Positions 10,659-21,129 of a stretch of 64,000 bases of DNA are shown here, piece after piece. The notes beneath the pieces are model-generated. The model saw nothing but the letters and a program-made list of their open reading frames with translations, did no database searches and was not told where the DNA came from. The translations under genes and the position numbers were made by a program. Source of the DNA: Rutstroemia sp. NJR-2017a BVV2. Its lineage: Eukaryota > Ascomycota > Leotiomycetes > Helotiales > Rutstroemiaceae. The stretch covers positions 41,702 to 105,701 of the forward strand of contig NJPS01000009.1 of assembly GCA_002946415.1 (NCBI GenBank). The letters run 5' to 3'. How positions within the stretch are numbered: position 1 is the first letter of the stretch; the number at the start of each line of letters is the position of its first letter.

Positions 10659-12591
10659 ATGCCGGCAATCAAGGAAAAACTGCAAGTGAATCTCTCAGCC
10701 TGTTTCTCATCCTCCATTGAGCCATACAAATACACATCACTTCCATCAATCTTTTCCTTGAGACTATTGAAAATCACAACCACATTCTGGGGCCGTGTCA
10801 AATACTCTCTTCACACACTGGAACTGAACGGCGAAACTCCTGCGTTTGATGTCATAACGCACTCGAGATGTTACGTCGACCCACGAAGCCATAGCATAAG
10901 ATGCGGCAATCACTATCTGCCGGTCTGTGCAGACGCAAAGCACGCTCTCGAATCGTTGCGGACAGTAGACTTCGTGACTCTCAGAAAGAAAGTCAGATAC
11001 GTGTGGATGGAATCTGTCTGCATTGACCCAGAAAACCCCGTGGAGCGCACCTATCGAGTTTGGGTAATGGCAAATATCCTCTGCTGTGCGCAAAAAGTTG
11101 TTGTGTGGCTTGGAGAGAAGGACTTCACTACCAAGGATGCATCGAAAGCTTTAAATATTCTGTCCGCAGTTCCTCAGGAGGAGTGGGAGTGTCTTATCAG
11201 TCTGAGCTGGTACAGTCAGACACGGTTTTTTGAAAGAATCGGCTTGGAGCCTATATCCCTACGACGGCGGCTAGCTTTAATAGCTTTCTTCGATCAATCT
11301 TGGTTCCACGAAATTTGGTCGTTGCAAGAAGTGGCTTTCGGGACTGGTATCATCCTTGCTTGCGGGAAGACACGCATACCATGGTTCGTCGTCTCGAAAT
11401 CGCTCTCGTTCTTAACACACGTAGAGTGGGAAGAAGAGCTAGATACCAAAGAAATCTTCGTCGGCAATTTCTCTGCGCAAAATAAAGTCGGACATCTTTC
11501 AAAGAAGCATAAGAAGCTTCTAAAGTCCGGAATAAGCCTCAATGCAGCGATAATACACCTTGACTCGGCTCGAGAAGTAATGCTATCCAATGAAGGACTT
11601 CCACTATTTCACTCACTCCTTCAGAGTTATCGAGGTTGCAAGGTCGCAGATAAGCGCGACATAATACACGGTCTGATAGCTATGTCCCGAAAGGATGGAC
11701 TTCCATTCTCCAAGTATCCAGGTGGGATTGTACCGAGCTATGGTACATCGGCTCTGGAGCTGTACACGACCGTCACTCGATTGTTGTTCGCATGTTATGG
11801 ATTTCGGATACTGTCCGATGTTCAAGACATTGCGGCATCTGTGCCTAGTCTACCAAGCTGGGTACCAGATTACAGCATGCCAATGATAGGCCCGGTGCCG
11901 TTGTCAGAGCGCGGTGGTAATTCCTGGAATGCATCAGGAAGCAAGTGTTGGGAACAGCAATTCGCCGATATCGAGACCTTGTCTTTGAAGTTGCAGGGAC
12001 TGAAGATCGATGTAGTATCTGACAAGGTCAAAAGATTGAATCAGATGCTATATGCTGCCGAGTTTTGGAAAGGGATATGTGAGGTAACGGACCATCTTGA
12101 TCCCGTATATGTATTCCCTTTAGATGGCAGGTTAGTTACTCCATGAACCTTCACTGTACTAGCTGCGCTGACCATTCACGAGATATCAATCCTGCAAAGA
12201 GGCTGTCTGGCGGACGGTGCTGGCCGATACATATGCTGGTGAACACCCTGCACCGCCCGAGTGCGAGAAAATCCTGTCCGAATTTCTGAGTTCCGATGCG
12301 GATCACACTCGAGCACCGATGGAACAAATGCGACAAGAGATTGAACATGCAAATGATAGGCGCAGCCTTTTCAGAACATCCGTAGGTTCTCTGGGCATTG
12401 GACCTCAATCATTACAGATACTTGACGAAGTGTGGATATTGAACGGGGCTACTGTGCCTTTCGTTCTTCGGCCACGAGAAGATGGAAACTATCAATTGAT
12501 CGGCGAAGTATATCTGCACGGACTGATGCATGGCGAGTTAACTTCTTGGCGGACGGATAAAATCATATATGAGGATGCATGTTTAACATAA
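10659..12591 (+). CDS. Heterokaryon incompatibility (HET) domain protein
   Basis: Two exons, 10659-12130 and 12183-12591, with a 52-bp intron give 626 residues. HET proteins act in fungal non-self recognition; on fusion of incompatible hyphae they trigger programmed cell death. The HET module spans about residues 60-250: SIRCGNHYLPVCADAKHAL, then YVWMESVCIDPENPVERTYR (family LWIDAICINQxxxxER), ANILCCAQKVVVWLGEKD, and FFDQSWFHEIWSLQEVAFG (family PWFxRxWVxQE). The junction yields DGRYQSCKEAVWRTVLADT, the C-terminal helix common in HET proteins (WRTLxAD). The usual N-terminal YxALSYxWG segment is poorly conserved here (FDVITHSRCYVD), and the Trp-Gly is absent, so the protein is a divergent HET member. 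It is the only confident gene between 9.3 and 14.6 kb. Partner and specificity cannot be inferred. Confidence 0.88.
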
Positions 12592-14570
12592 TGATATGTG
12601 GATGCGTCGAGGGTTCTTGATTGAAGCTGGAGGACTTATGAAGTTTAAGTAAACTTTCTTTAGTTTGTACATACTGTAGTCTCGCTTAAACTTACTAAGC
12701 GATCCGCTGGGTTTGTGCGACCATCTCATTTCCCGTGCAAAGGACAAGACGTAGCATCGATTATAATATTGCATTCATCCATCCAATCCTTCTCTCCAAT
12801 ACTAAACACGTAGTTGGTGATTTATCCTGTTGTAGATTTCAGTCTCAGTTCGCGCGACATGAAAGAGAGAACGATGTTTTACGAGTTAAGTTAAAACTTC
12901 GATTTGCGCACACCATTATGAAGGGAGGGCAAATTGGCCTTCACGTCGAAATCCTCTCGTAGTGCCTCTCGCGGGATATAGGGGTAAATCAGATCATTCT
13001 TCCGTCGATAGAGGTGGATCAGATTATTCTTACGTTGGTCCACCCCAGTACCAGTATGGAGCCGAGCCGACCACGACTCGGAACTTATGCTTCGATCTTG
13101 ATGCCACCTATGAGGTAGGAATTCCCCTCAATTCTTGTTCGACTATGCAGAATCCTATCTATGGGTAGTACTCTTCGACTGAAGTACGGGTCCGTTTCGC
13201 AAGCAATACCACCACACAATCGAATACAATGTCAGCCAAGTTTCAGTATGGGTTTGTCCTTTAAAGTGCCACCAGCTCCGTTTACGGGAATGGAGTCATT
13301 CCTACAACTACGTTCCCCATCGAAGTGAATAATTCGAGCAGCTGGACGTGTTCACCCTGGCAACGCGACCAACCCAGCCATGCCACCCTTTCGAGGCCCA
13401 TTTGGTTGCTACCACTCAATAGCCAGATTAGGATCTCTCGGCACGTTCATATGTCTCCCTGCTTCTGAAGATGGACAGCACTTCATCTTTGAGAAGAAGC
13501 TCGTTATGAAAGATGTGGGGCTGGTGGAACTCAGTGGACAAATTTTCGTCATGCCCCAAAGACGCTGGATATGATTACTTCAGGCGTTCCTCATGTATGA
13601 CCACCTCATCCGGATTTTCAGGCGCTAGGTCTCACTTCGGACAAGAAGCTGGTCCCAGATGGACAATTTTTGGCCGTTCATGAACATGTGGAACCGATGA
13701 CATGCTGTCCGAAGCTAGCGAAAAACCTTTGAATCATTCGACGGAGGATGGCACCCATAATGATTTGAAGCATCAGAAGCCCTAAGTTTGAGGCAGAAGA
13801 CGTTCTGAAAAAGCCTCGCGTCGTTTGGGGCAGGTGCGTGAAGCAAGCAAGATTTTCACTCAGGGAAGATGTAAAAGGTAGCGATGAGAATATTGAAGAG
13901 GTTGCTTTCCGGCCATGTCTTCGAATAATGGTAACCTGATCGTTGAAAACTGATACACCGCAAGCGTTGAGGATTGTGGCTCCGGTCGAAACGACTAGAA
14001 TTGAACCAAGATTAAGAGGCCTCAAGTATGGGAATTTCCATTTGGTTATACATACAACCATATTATATGCGGCCTGAAATGAATGACTTTACAACCGCAA
14101 CTTTCTCCCTTTTTTCGGCCCACCCAGCGGAGCAGATCAATAGTCAATCATGTTTCCAACAAGTAAGTGCTCCTTTTCATGGCTCTCGGCACTACAACGG
14201 CGAGAGCCACCACAGCCGTCTTCGTTGCACAGATTAGGTGAACATTTATGGTTCCACTTCCTAAATTCTTAAAATTGCTAGAATTCTTCTCGTTGTAGGA
14301 GGAAATCATATTTAAAAGTTTCTCTACCCCTCCGGACCCTGTTATATGAATTTTTCTTACGTGTTGTCTCATTCGTCCCTTGCATAATGTTCTGACGTTT
14401 AGTGCAGATTCTCCATAATCGGCCGACGTCATGGTGCAACATGAACATCTCCCCCTCGATATCGATATAACAATAACATACTTTCTCCTGCACAGACACC
14501 GATTCAAATACACTATCAATAGTTGCATCGAAAACAGATCTAGTAATTGGCATCCTTCTGTTCGAGCAAA
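12592..14570. other. Gene-poor 2-kb region, possible decayed coding sequence
   Basis: No intact gene found. Short open frames on both strands (longest is a 127-codon minus-strand frame at 13678-14061) have no recognisable motif. One plus-strand frame at 12962-13400 remains protein-like across two stops and is listed as a possible pseudogene. The right end carries the promoter of the epimerase-like gene. Confidence 0.5.
12962..13400 (+). pseudogene. Possible decayed coding fragment
   Basis: Frame 2 from 12962 is open for about 145 codons except for a TAG at 13166-13168 and a TAA near 13262. The product is rich in Ser, Thr, Asn and Tyr, with pieces such as CFDLDATYEVGIPLNSCST, KFQYGFVL and VIPTTTFPIEVNNSSSW that look more like a secreted-protein sequence than random translation. 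No family is recognised. This is a weak call based on composition and frame continuity only. Confidence 0.25.
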
Positions 14571-15870
14571 ATGTCTAAAGGTCACGTGTTAATCACTGCA
14601 GCCTCTGGCTATATGTACGTTTGCAACAAACCAGTTGTGCTGTTACTCTTCACGATACACTAACGCGAATTTTATAGTGGTGGATCTGTTCTTTCCTCCA
14701 TATTGAGTGCTAAGGATTCAACATTCAAAGGTGTTCAGTTCTATGCTTTGGTGCGCAAGCAAGAGCACGCAGATGCGGTCAAGAAGCTTGGTGTAGAGCC
14801 TGTTCTCTTCAATGGCCTGCAAGATACAGAGCAAATACGAAAGATATCTGCGGATTATGACGGTGAGTATCGTCTTTAGTGCACCGTTATTTTCCAAATC
14901 TTATACTTACACTCTCCTCTACTAGTGGTCATCAACAACGCATCAGCACAAGATGCCGCAGCAGCAAAAGCTTTTATCGAAGGTCTCGGAGACAGGAAAG
15001 CCAAGAACAGCTCAGAAGTCTACTATATCCACGTAAACCCACCCTTCCATTAATTCACCCCAAAGTACTTACTAACCCCTCGCAACCAGACAGCCGGAGC
15101 CTCCAGTTTCGGCGACAACCCCATAACCGGCAGCTACCACGAAACGCGCGTCTTCTCCGACACCGACCCCGACATCGCCGAGTATATCAAGAAGCGCAAC
15201 GAGCACACCGAGTACCACCAACGCACAACCGACCTTACCGTCATCGAGACCGGCGAAGCCGTCGGCGTGCGCACATACATCATCATGCCGCCTCTGATCT
15301 TCGGCCGCGGCACAGGGCCCTTCAACACCATCTCGGTCCAAATCCCGTCGATGATCCGCGGTGCGCTGGCCGCGAAGAAATCCGGGATGCTGAAAGAGTG
15401 CACGGCGGTGTGGAGTCATGTGCACGTGCAGGATTTGGCTGAGTTGTACAAGATTCTGTTTACGAAAGTGTTTATTGAGAAAGCCGGGGAGGACCAAGTT
15501 CCGAGCGGGAGAAAGGGGATTTATTTTGCGGAGACGGGGGAGGCGAGTTGGAGGTCTGTTGCTGAGGAGGTGGGGAAGGTAGGGAAGGATTTGGGGAGGT
15601 TGGAGACGGAGAAGTTGCAGGAGATTGATATCCAGGAGGCGGCGAATAGGTGGACGGGGGGGTCGGTGGAGTATGTTGAGGCGGCGTTTCTTTCAAAGTG
15701 AGTTTTTCTTGTTCTGCTCGTTCTTGGTAAGTTCAGGGTTTACTAATGTTTCCGATAGTTCGAGGACGAGGGCGGAGTTATCGAGATCTTTGGGTTGGAA
15801 ACCAACGCGGGAAAGCATGTGGGAAAATGCGGTTCGGGAGGACTATGAAGCAATTCTGGCCTCTTCCTAA
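14571..15870 (+). CDS. NAD(P)-binding epimerase/reductase-like protein (NmrA/extended SDR type)
   Basis: Five exons (14571-14614, 14678-14862, 14926-15032, 15090-15697, 15759-15870) give 351 residues in frame. The N terminus reads HVLITAASGYIGGSVLSSIL across the first junction, a Rossmann dinucleotide-binding loop close to TGASGFIGG, with A replacing the first Gly. STFKGVQFYALVRK is the second strand where NADP-specific members carry basic residues. VVINNAS, VYYIHTAGASSFGDN, YIIMPPLIFGRGTGPFN and VWSHVHVQDLAELYKILF follow the extended-SDR/NmrA plan found in fungal nucleoside-diphosphate-sugar-epimerase-like proteins. A clear catalytic YxxxK is not evident (YHQRT is at the equivalent place), so oxidoreductase or epimerase activity is uncertain. 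All four introns are 57-63 bp. Exon 4 shows a C-rich to G-rich switch near 15400. Confidence 0.85.
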
Positions 15871-16218
15871 TTCTGCGACGAGTAAAAAGACAGCCGCTTC
15901 ATTACTATCAATGTCTAGTTTTTAATTCCAGGAATCATGATGTCGATGTCAAATTCCTCCAATGCTATAACGAGAATACCTTCTCGCAATATACTGCTTT
16001 ACTGGTGTCCCGTATTTTAGGAAAGGAGGTAGGGGATGAGGTGATTTACTTGCTCTCTTTAAGTATTCATCGCTGCTAACATAATTCAAACACACGCTGT
16101 ACAGTTTCTGCCTGCATGCAACTTGCCCTTCTCAACTAGTTACGCATACGGATAAACTAGCGTCTATTTCCGCAAGCCTAATCCCACGACATCACACTTC
16201 CCCACCATTCCTCCCTAC
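15871..16218. other. Convergent 3' intergenic region
   Basis: Lies between the 3' ends of the epimerase-like gene and the GT25 gene. Nothing else seen. Confidence 0.55.
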
Positions 16219-17407
16219 CTACCCCTCCTCCGCAAACTGATCCTTACACTTCTCTCCCATCAATATCTCCCTAATATTCGCTCTCACACTCCAAACCACA
16301 TTATCCGTCGTCCCCTTCTCCCTCACAACCTCCTGATCCCCCTTTCTATCTCCCCCCACATTCTGAATATCGCTATCCCCACCAATCCATCCCTTCGCCT
16401 TATGATGCATAAACACCCCCGGCGTCACACTCACACATCTCATTCCCAGCTTACTACTCGGCCTCCCCCATCTACAGAGCCCCGCCAACGCATTATCGAA
16501 CGGTCCCGCCAGCTTATCCACACTCATATCCCAAAGCACTTTCCTCGCTCCACTCTGGCTCAATGCGTAAGCAAATGTACATATCGGACCGCCTGAAGTG
16601 TGCACCCAGCGCGTATGCTCATGTTCGGTGAGATTCTGAAAACCCTTGAAGTGTTTGGCTGGGGGCACGGTGGGGTCGGATGTGATGATGTATTTTCTAG
16701 AAAGCAGCTCGATTTCAGGGTCGTTGGAGGGACGGGATTTATATTCGTCGAGAGTTTCGGGGAAGACTTCTCCGCAATGGCCGAGCCATAAGAGGTCCCA
16801 GTTGTCACCGTATGGAGAGTGGAACGTTGATGGCGTGCTGAAGGAATGGGGATATTGGACGAAGTGGGAGCCGGTGCTGAAAGTTAGGAGTTGTGATTTT
16901 AGACGGTAGTCCCAGTCCATGTCGTCTTCGAGGATGAGGGCTGATGTGAGGTTTTGTTCGACGATTCTGTGGAGAGTTGTTAGTAAAGGAACGTAGATTG
17001 ACGAGTTCGAAGGTGATTTACGTTCGAACAGCATTCATATGACCTCTCCAACTGCCCAAGTTGCTCTCCCATAACTTCACCCTGTCAACACCATATGGCA
17101 CTGCTTTATCAGCAATCGTCTCGCCCTTTACACCATCAATCCAGTCGATCTTAAAGCCCGTCAAACTGCTGATTAATGTAAGAGCATCTCTCTTGTCGCT
17201 ACGCTCTGGCAGGCCAACAGCAAACACTTTTTGGAATCCGAGCGTGCTGTTGGAAATTGCGGAGGATCCTTTTATTGGCCTATACTTCCATAATAGATTT
17301 CTGGAGGCGTGTGTCAAGTATGCTGGTGTTGATGTATTGAGAAAGACGAAGAAGAGAAGTATACATAAAACGAGGATGGTGAATGGAAGAGCACGGAAAT
17401 GGATCAT
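16219..17407 (-). CDS. Glycosyltransferase family 25 protein, type II membrane
   Basis: Two exons on the minus strand (17407-17022 and 16966-16219; 55-bp intron) give 377 residues. The start is the ATG at 17407; an upstream frame from 17413 begins with TTG. Residues about 6-26 form a signal anchor (ALPFTILVLCILLFFVFL), so the enzyme probably faces the Golgi or ER lumen. The catalytic part has FAVGLPERSDKRDAL and FKIDWIDGVKG near the start, LGSWRGHMNAVRTIVEQN across the junction, then LILEDDMDWD, the acidic metal/nucleotide-sugar motif of GT25/LPS-type glycosyltransferases. GDNWDLLWLGHCGE and TFAYALSQSGARKVL are further family hallmarks. Donor and acceptor sugars cannot be told from sequence. 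It ends convergently with the epimerase-like gene. Confidence 0.88.
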
Positions 17408-18311
17408 TGTCAATTACCGTGATCGTTGATCTCAATGAGGGTGAAAATCAAAGTATGGATACAACAACACCAGTGACGAAGCAATAGGACGGAAGAGTAA
17501 TGAAAGGCGTGTTTGGAAGTTGATAACCGCAGATTGTGCCGACGTGAGATTATGATTTGGTTTTCCAGATCAGAAATCGGGAGGTAAGATTTTTCCAAAG
17601 TTTCGGGTTTTCGTGGAGGTGGTGAAACAAACAAGCTGCAGCTTCCCTTTCGTTGTGCAACGGTTGGAGGTGGTAGGTGTACTTTCCTAATATAACTTCG
17701 TTCTGCTTTCGGAGAGCTCTGCTTTCGGAATCGTGAGATAGAAACTGCAAAAATGGCTTGCACCTTTATACCTTCCGCAGTACACCTTCTTAGTCGGCAG
17801 ATCTGACTCTACCGGTGAATTGGTATCGTTGCTCTATTCTGAGAGGGAAATGCTCGAGAGTGATGAATCACATCGCGCTTAGTAGTAGCGGAAATATCCA
17901 TGCTATTCGTGCTATGGGTTGCACCTTCAATTCAAGAGCCACTCGGCGGGTGGGCCTCAGGGCTGGGTTTAATATCTCTTTTTCGCCGGCTGAAAACTTA
18001 CTAAATGACGTTGCACAAACAATCTCCTTTCGTTTCAATACTTGAGCTCGAGAGTCATCCGATATATGTTACACAATAAGGAATTTGATCATTACACTAA
18101 ACTTTAGACGGTTGTACAGCATCCAGAATCCAAGAATTTCTTGTACTCCTCTGAGAGGACGTGATGTAAAGGATGACTTTCATCAGTAATCCGTACTCCG
18201 CATCCCAACCACGGCTATTTTCCTGTGCCTATTCCCATGCCCATACCCCGTACACGACATTATATTGTACAAACGCCCCTTAAGCATTCCCCCAAACAAC
18301 ACCTCACCCCC
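17408..18311. other. Intergenic GT25 / lipoxygenase
   Basis: Promoter of the minus-strand GT25 gene on the left and 3' UTR of the minus-strand lipoxygenase on the right. Short open frames on both strands (up to 117 codons) have no motif and I treat them as chance. Confidence 0.5.
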
Positions 18312-20569
18312 CTAAATCAAAATCGAGACCGCCGTCTCCTGCGGAGCCATAACCGTATAAAGAACCGTCCTATCATCCACCATCAACGCATTATCATTAA
18401 ACTTCCCCTCCAGCCTAACCAAATCCTCGTAAAACTCCTCGGCCGCCCTCCCCATCCCGTCAGCGAGCTTCTCACCATCTTCATGTGCCGAATCAGCCAA
18501 TCTTTTGATACTCAGTGCATATTCGAGTAAACTTTGATCATCGGCAACCTCGCTACTCAACAAGTACGGCAAATGGCTTGCCAGCAACCACGCTCTCGGG
18601 TGTTTAACGGGTAAACTATCAAGGAGGTCTTGTTCGGTGAAATCTTGGAGTTCGTTCAGTGACTGAGGTAAGGGACGGAACAGAGAGGAGGGCTTGTTAG
18701 GAACGAAAGATTGATAGTAGTCCTGGAGGTAGTTTACGGCGGTGTGTTGAGGAGAAGCGATATGGATACACATAGTGACTGCATCGACGAGGGATTCGAA
18801 TGTTTGGATGGCGGGAAAGCTGGGAATGTTCGCTCCTTGAGGGGATTGGATTTCTTCCACCCATGATTGGAGGTAGTGATCACGGGCAACAGTCGAGTCG
18901 GCGGGGTAGTGGGGTCGGAGGGTAGTTGTGACGAATTTGCGGAGTGCGTTCCACATTAAGTACATATTCTATGATTGAGGTGAGCACGAACGTCGAGAAT
19001 AGATTAGACATCCAGTACAAGCTTACCTTTGCGTAAACATAATTGTGAAGTTTCTTGCTTTCCAAATTCGCAAGCTTGAAGCCCCTTCTCTCCAAATCAT
19101 GGGGAATGTAACCAGCAACAAAGTCAAACGACTCGTATTGAGCCATGATGAAAGAGGCAGTTTGTTTCCCCGTCATGCCATCAATATCGTAAATGACCTG
19201 CGGAATGAGCGAAGCGCGCGCGGCAGCATTGAGGGGCAGTGTGTTGAGCCAATGAGGAGAGAGAATTCCGACAACTGGGTGGTCTTCAGGGATCGTTCGG
19301 TGAGAAGCTACGATTATCGCTTCCTCAATCAAGTGCGTATGCGTAAGATGCGCACCAAGCTCGTGGGCATGCCAGTCTGATACCTGCGTGCACATCTTTG
19401 CATATCGCCATGGCCAATCAGTCGCTTCCGACCGTATCGAGTCTGTAGGGCTGAGCCGTTTATTAAAAATGGTTACAGACTTGGTAATGTTTTCCTTGTA
19501 ATCCAAGATGATAGCGATTGGATGCAGTTTGCCGGCTGATGTCAGCCTATTTGAGAAAAAAAGTCAGCTTTGGCCCGCTTTTCATTTAGCACCCATGTCG
19601 TGATGCGGCTAAGTCCCAACTGTATGGTACGAATTGGGGAACGGTATCGGAGAACCTACTGGAATAGACTGACAGCCGCACAGCCCCACCTTTTCCCATC
19701 CTCGGACTGCAACGGCGATGTGGGTGTAGCCCCCACGAACTTCCGGAAATAGCTGTAATCCTGGATGAAAAGAGAGCCCGACTCAAGAACTTTCATTGCT
19801 GCGCCATTCTCCTGAGCAGAAGCTGCTGCTTTGAATTGCTTGACCCACTCATCACTGGCTGCTCGAATTGAGGTAGGATTCACACCGGTGAATTGTTGTT
19901 GTCCATACACCTCATCTGAATACCAATCTTTTCGAGTCCCAATGTTAGGCACTTTCCCAATATCCCTTCTCTCTTCGAATAAGTGCTTGTTGACTGCTTC
20001 AATTCGCGCGAAGCTATTTTGATTCGGTTGATCGTAAAGGAAGCCTAGGATTTTTTCCGGGATGATTTCAGGCACAATTGGTGCAGTCGCAGCGAGGCGT
20101 GAAATATCAAATAGTTTTAGTTCGTTTGTTACAGGCTCCATGCTGAGATGCGGCGGGAAGCCATCAGAACCTGGGGGCTGAAATTGAAAACGGTGTCTCT
20201 TCTCTTCTAAACTCGCGATAGGCAATGGCAGTGAGGGTTCGAAGCCATTCACGTCAAAGAATGAGGTATAGCTATTCAATGTTAACGCATTATCATTACT
20301 GGACGATATCCATCCTTGACTTACGTCTTGTTGACGAGCTCGAAGACTTCTGATATGGCCTTTTTGGTGCCGACATAAGTCCCTACTTCGATCTTGGGGG
20401 ATCCTGAAGAGTCATTTCCGGCAAAGATAGAGTGTCGAAGTAATTCGGATTTCAAGACTCCCTTATTCCACTTGACTGGAAACGCCGGCTTGGGCGACGA
20501 TAGACTTGAGCCATTGTGCAACATTCTGTGCAGCATCGCAAGCAGATACTTGAGAATAATGTCGAGCAT
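18312..20569 (-). CDS. Lipoxygenase (fungal type, C-terminal Ile)
   Basis: Four minus-strand exons (20569-20325, 20271-19660, 19546-19027, 18968-18312; introns 53, 113 and 58 bp) give 677 residues. Lipoxygenases add O2 to polyunsaturated fatty acids to make hydroperoxides (oxylipins). Family landmarks in order: KRHRFQF...GFPPHL, WYSDEVYGQQQFTGVNPTSI, DYSYFRKFVG, LFQLTSAGKLHPIAI across the 113-bp intron, ATDWPWRYAKMCTQVSDWHA, HELGAHLTHTHLIEEAIIVA, SPQHTAVNYLQDYY. The five metal ligands are present: His352 and His357 (H-x4-H), His534, Asn538 and the C-terminal Ile677. Whether Fe or Mn is bound cannot be decided. The N terminus is the weakest part: the first in-frame ATG gives a hydrophobic/basic start that is not a convincing secretion signal, although fungal Mn-lipoxygenases are usually secreted. 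The last exon has a C/G skew switch near 18560. Confidence 0.92.
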
Positions 20570-21129
20570 TCGTCCGAAAAGGGGACCCTGTAAAAGACTG
20601 CAACAATTCGAAGTGGTAAAATGGGAAAAAGCACTTTAGAACTGGTGTTTGGATATACCTCCAGAAAGGCAGGACGGCAGGACGGCAGGACGACACATTA
20701 TATACCCAGCATTTGTGGATACGCCGTTGATAGACATGTGGCTGCTGACGGAAATCAATATCGTCAGATTACGAGACTTTTTCCTCTTCAGCTGAGCCTT
20801 ACGCCGAGCCTTGTGCTGAGTTTACTCAAATCTGGTTCCTTCTCCCGGTAATCGGTGCGTAACCCTGTCAGATCATATACCGATGAGTTATCACATCTCA
20901 CCTTGCCATGTTCGCCAAGATATTTCGCGCCCGTCTTACAAGCCCAAAATTATCAAAGTAGTCTGTTCATGATATTTTCGTGCAACCAAATTTGTAATTC
21001 GAGGTGACACTATACGAAGTATTGTAATTTGAGGCGGAGTATAGATAAAATCTTGCTAATATTCAATCTTAATCCATACCATCGCTGCCACAAATTCTTG
21101 AAGACATAACATTTCTCTTGGTCTCCATC
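20570..21129. other. Intergenic lipoxygenase / NYN gene
   Basis: Promoter and 5' UTR of the lipoxygenase, including three tandem CAGGACGG-type octamers at 20670-20693, then the 3' UTR of the NYN gene. No gene seen. An open frame in another register at 20463-20696 overlaps the first lipoxygenase exon and is a possible alternative 5' exon. Confidence 0.5.
20670..20693. repeat. Triple 8-bp tandem repeat (CAGGACGG)
   Basis: Three contiguous copies, the last ending CAGGACGA, about 100 bp upstream of the lipoxygenase start. Could be a promoter element or a chance microsatellite. Confidence 0.7.

Noticed and set aside
13678..14061. 127-codon minus-strand open frame
   Set aside because: Contains no recognisable motif and no supporting splice or start context; kept only as part of the gene-poor region.
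14571..20569. Biosynthetic gene cluster (epimerase, GT25, lipoxygenase)
   Set aside because: No backbone synthase, transporter or cluster regulator is present and the genes belong to unrelated pathways; adjacency alone is not evidence.
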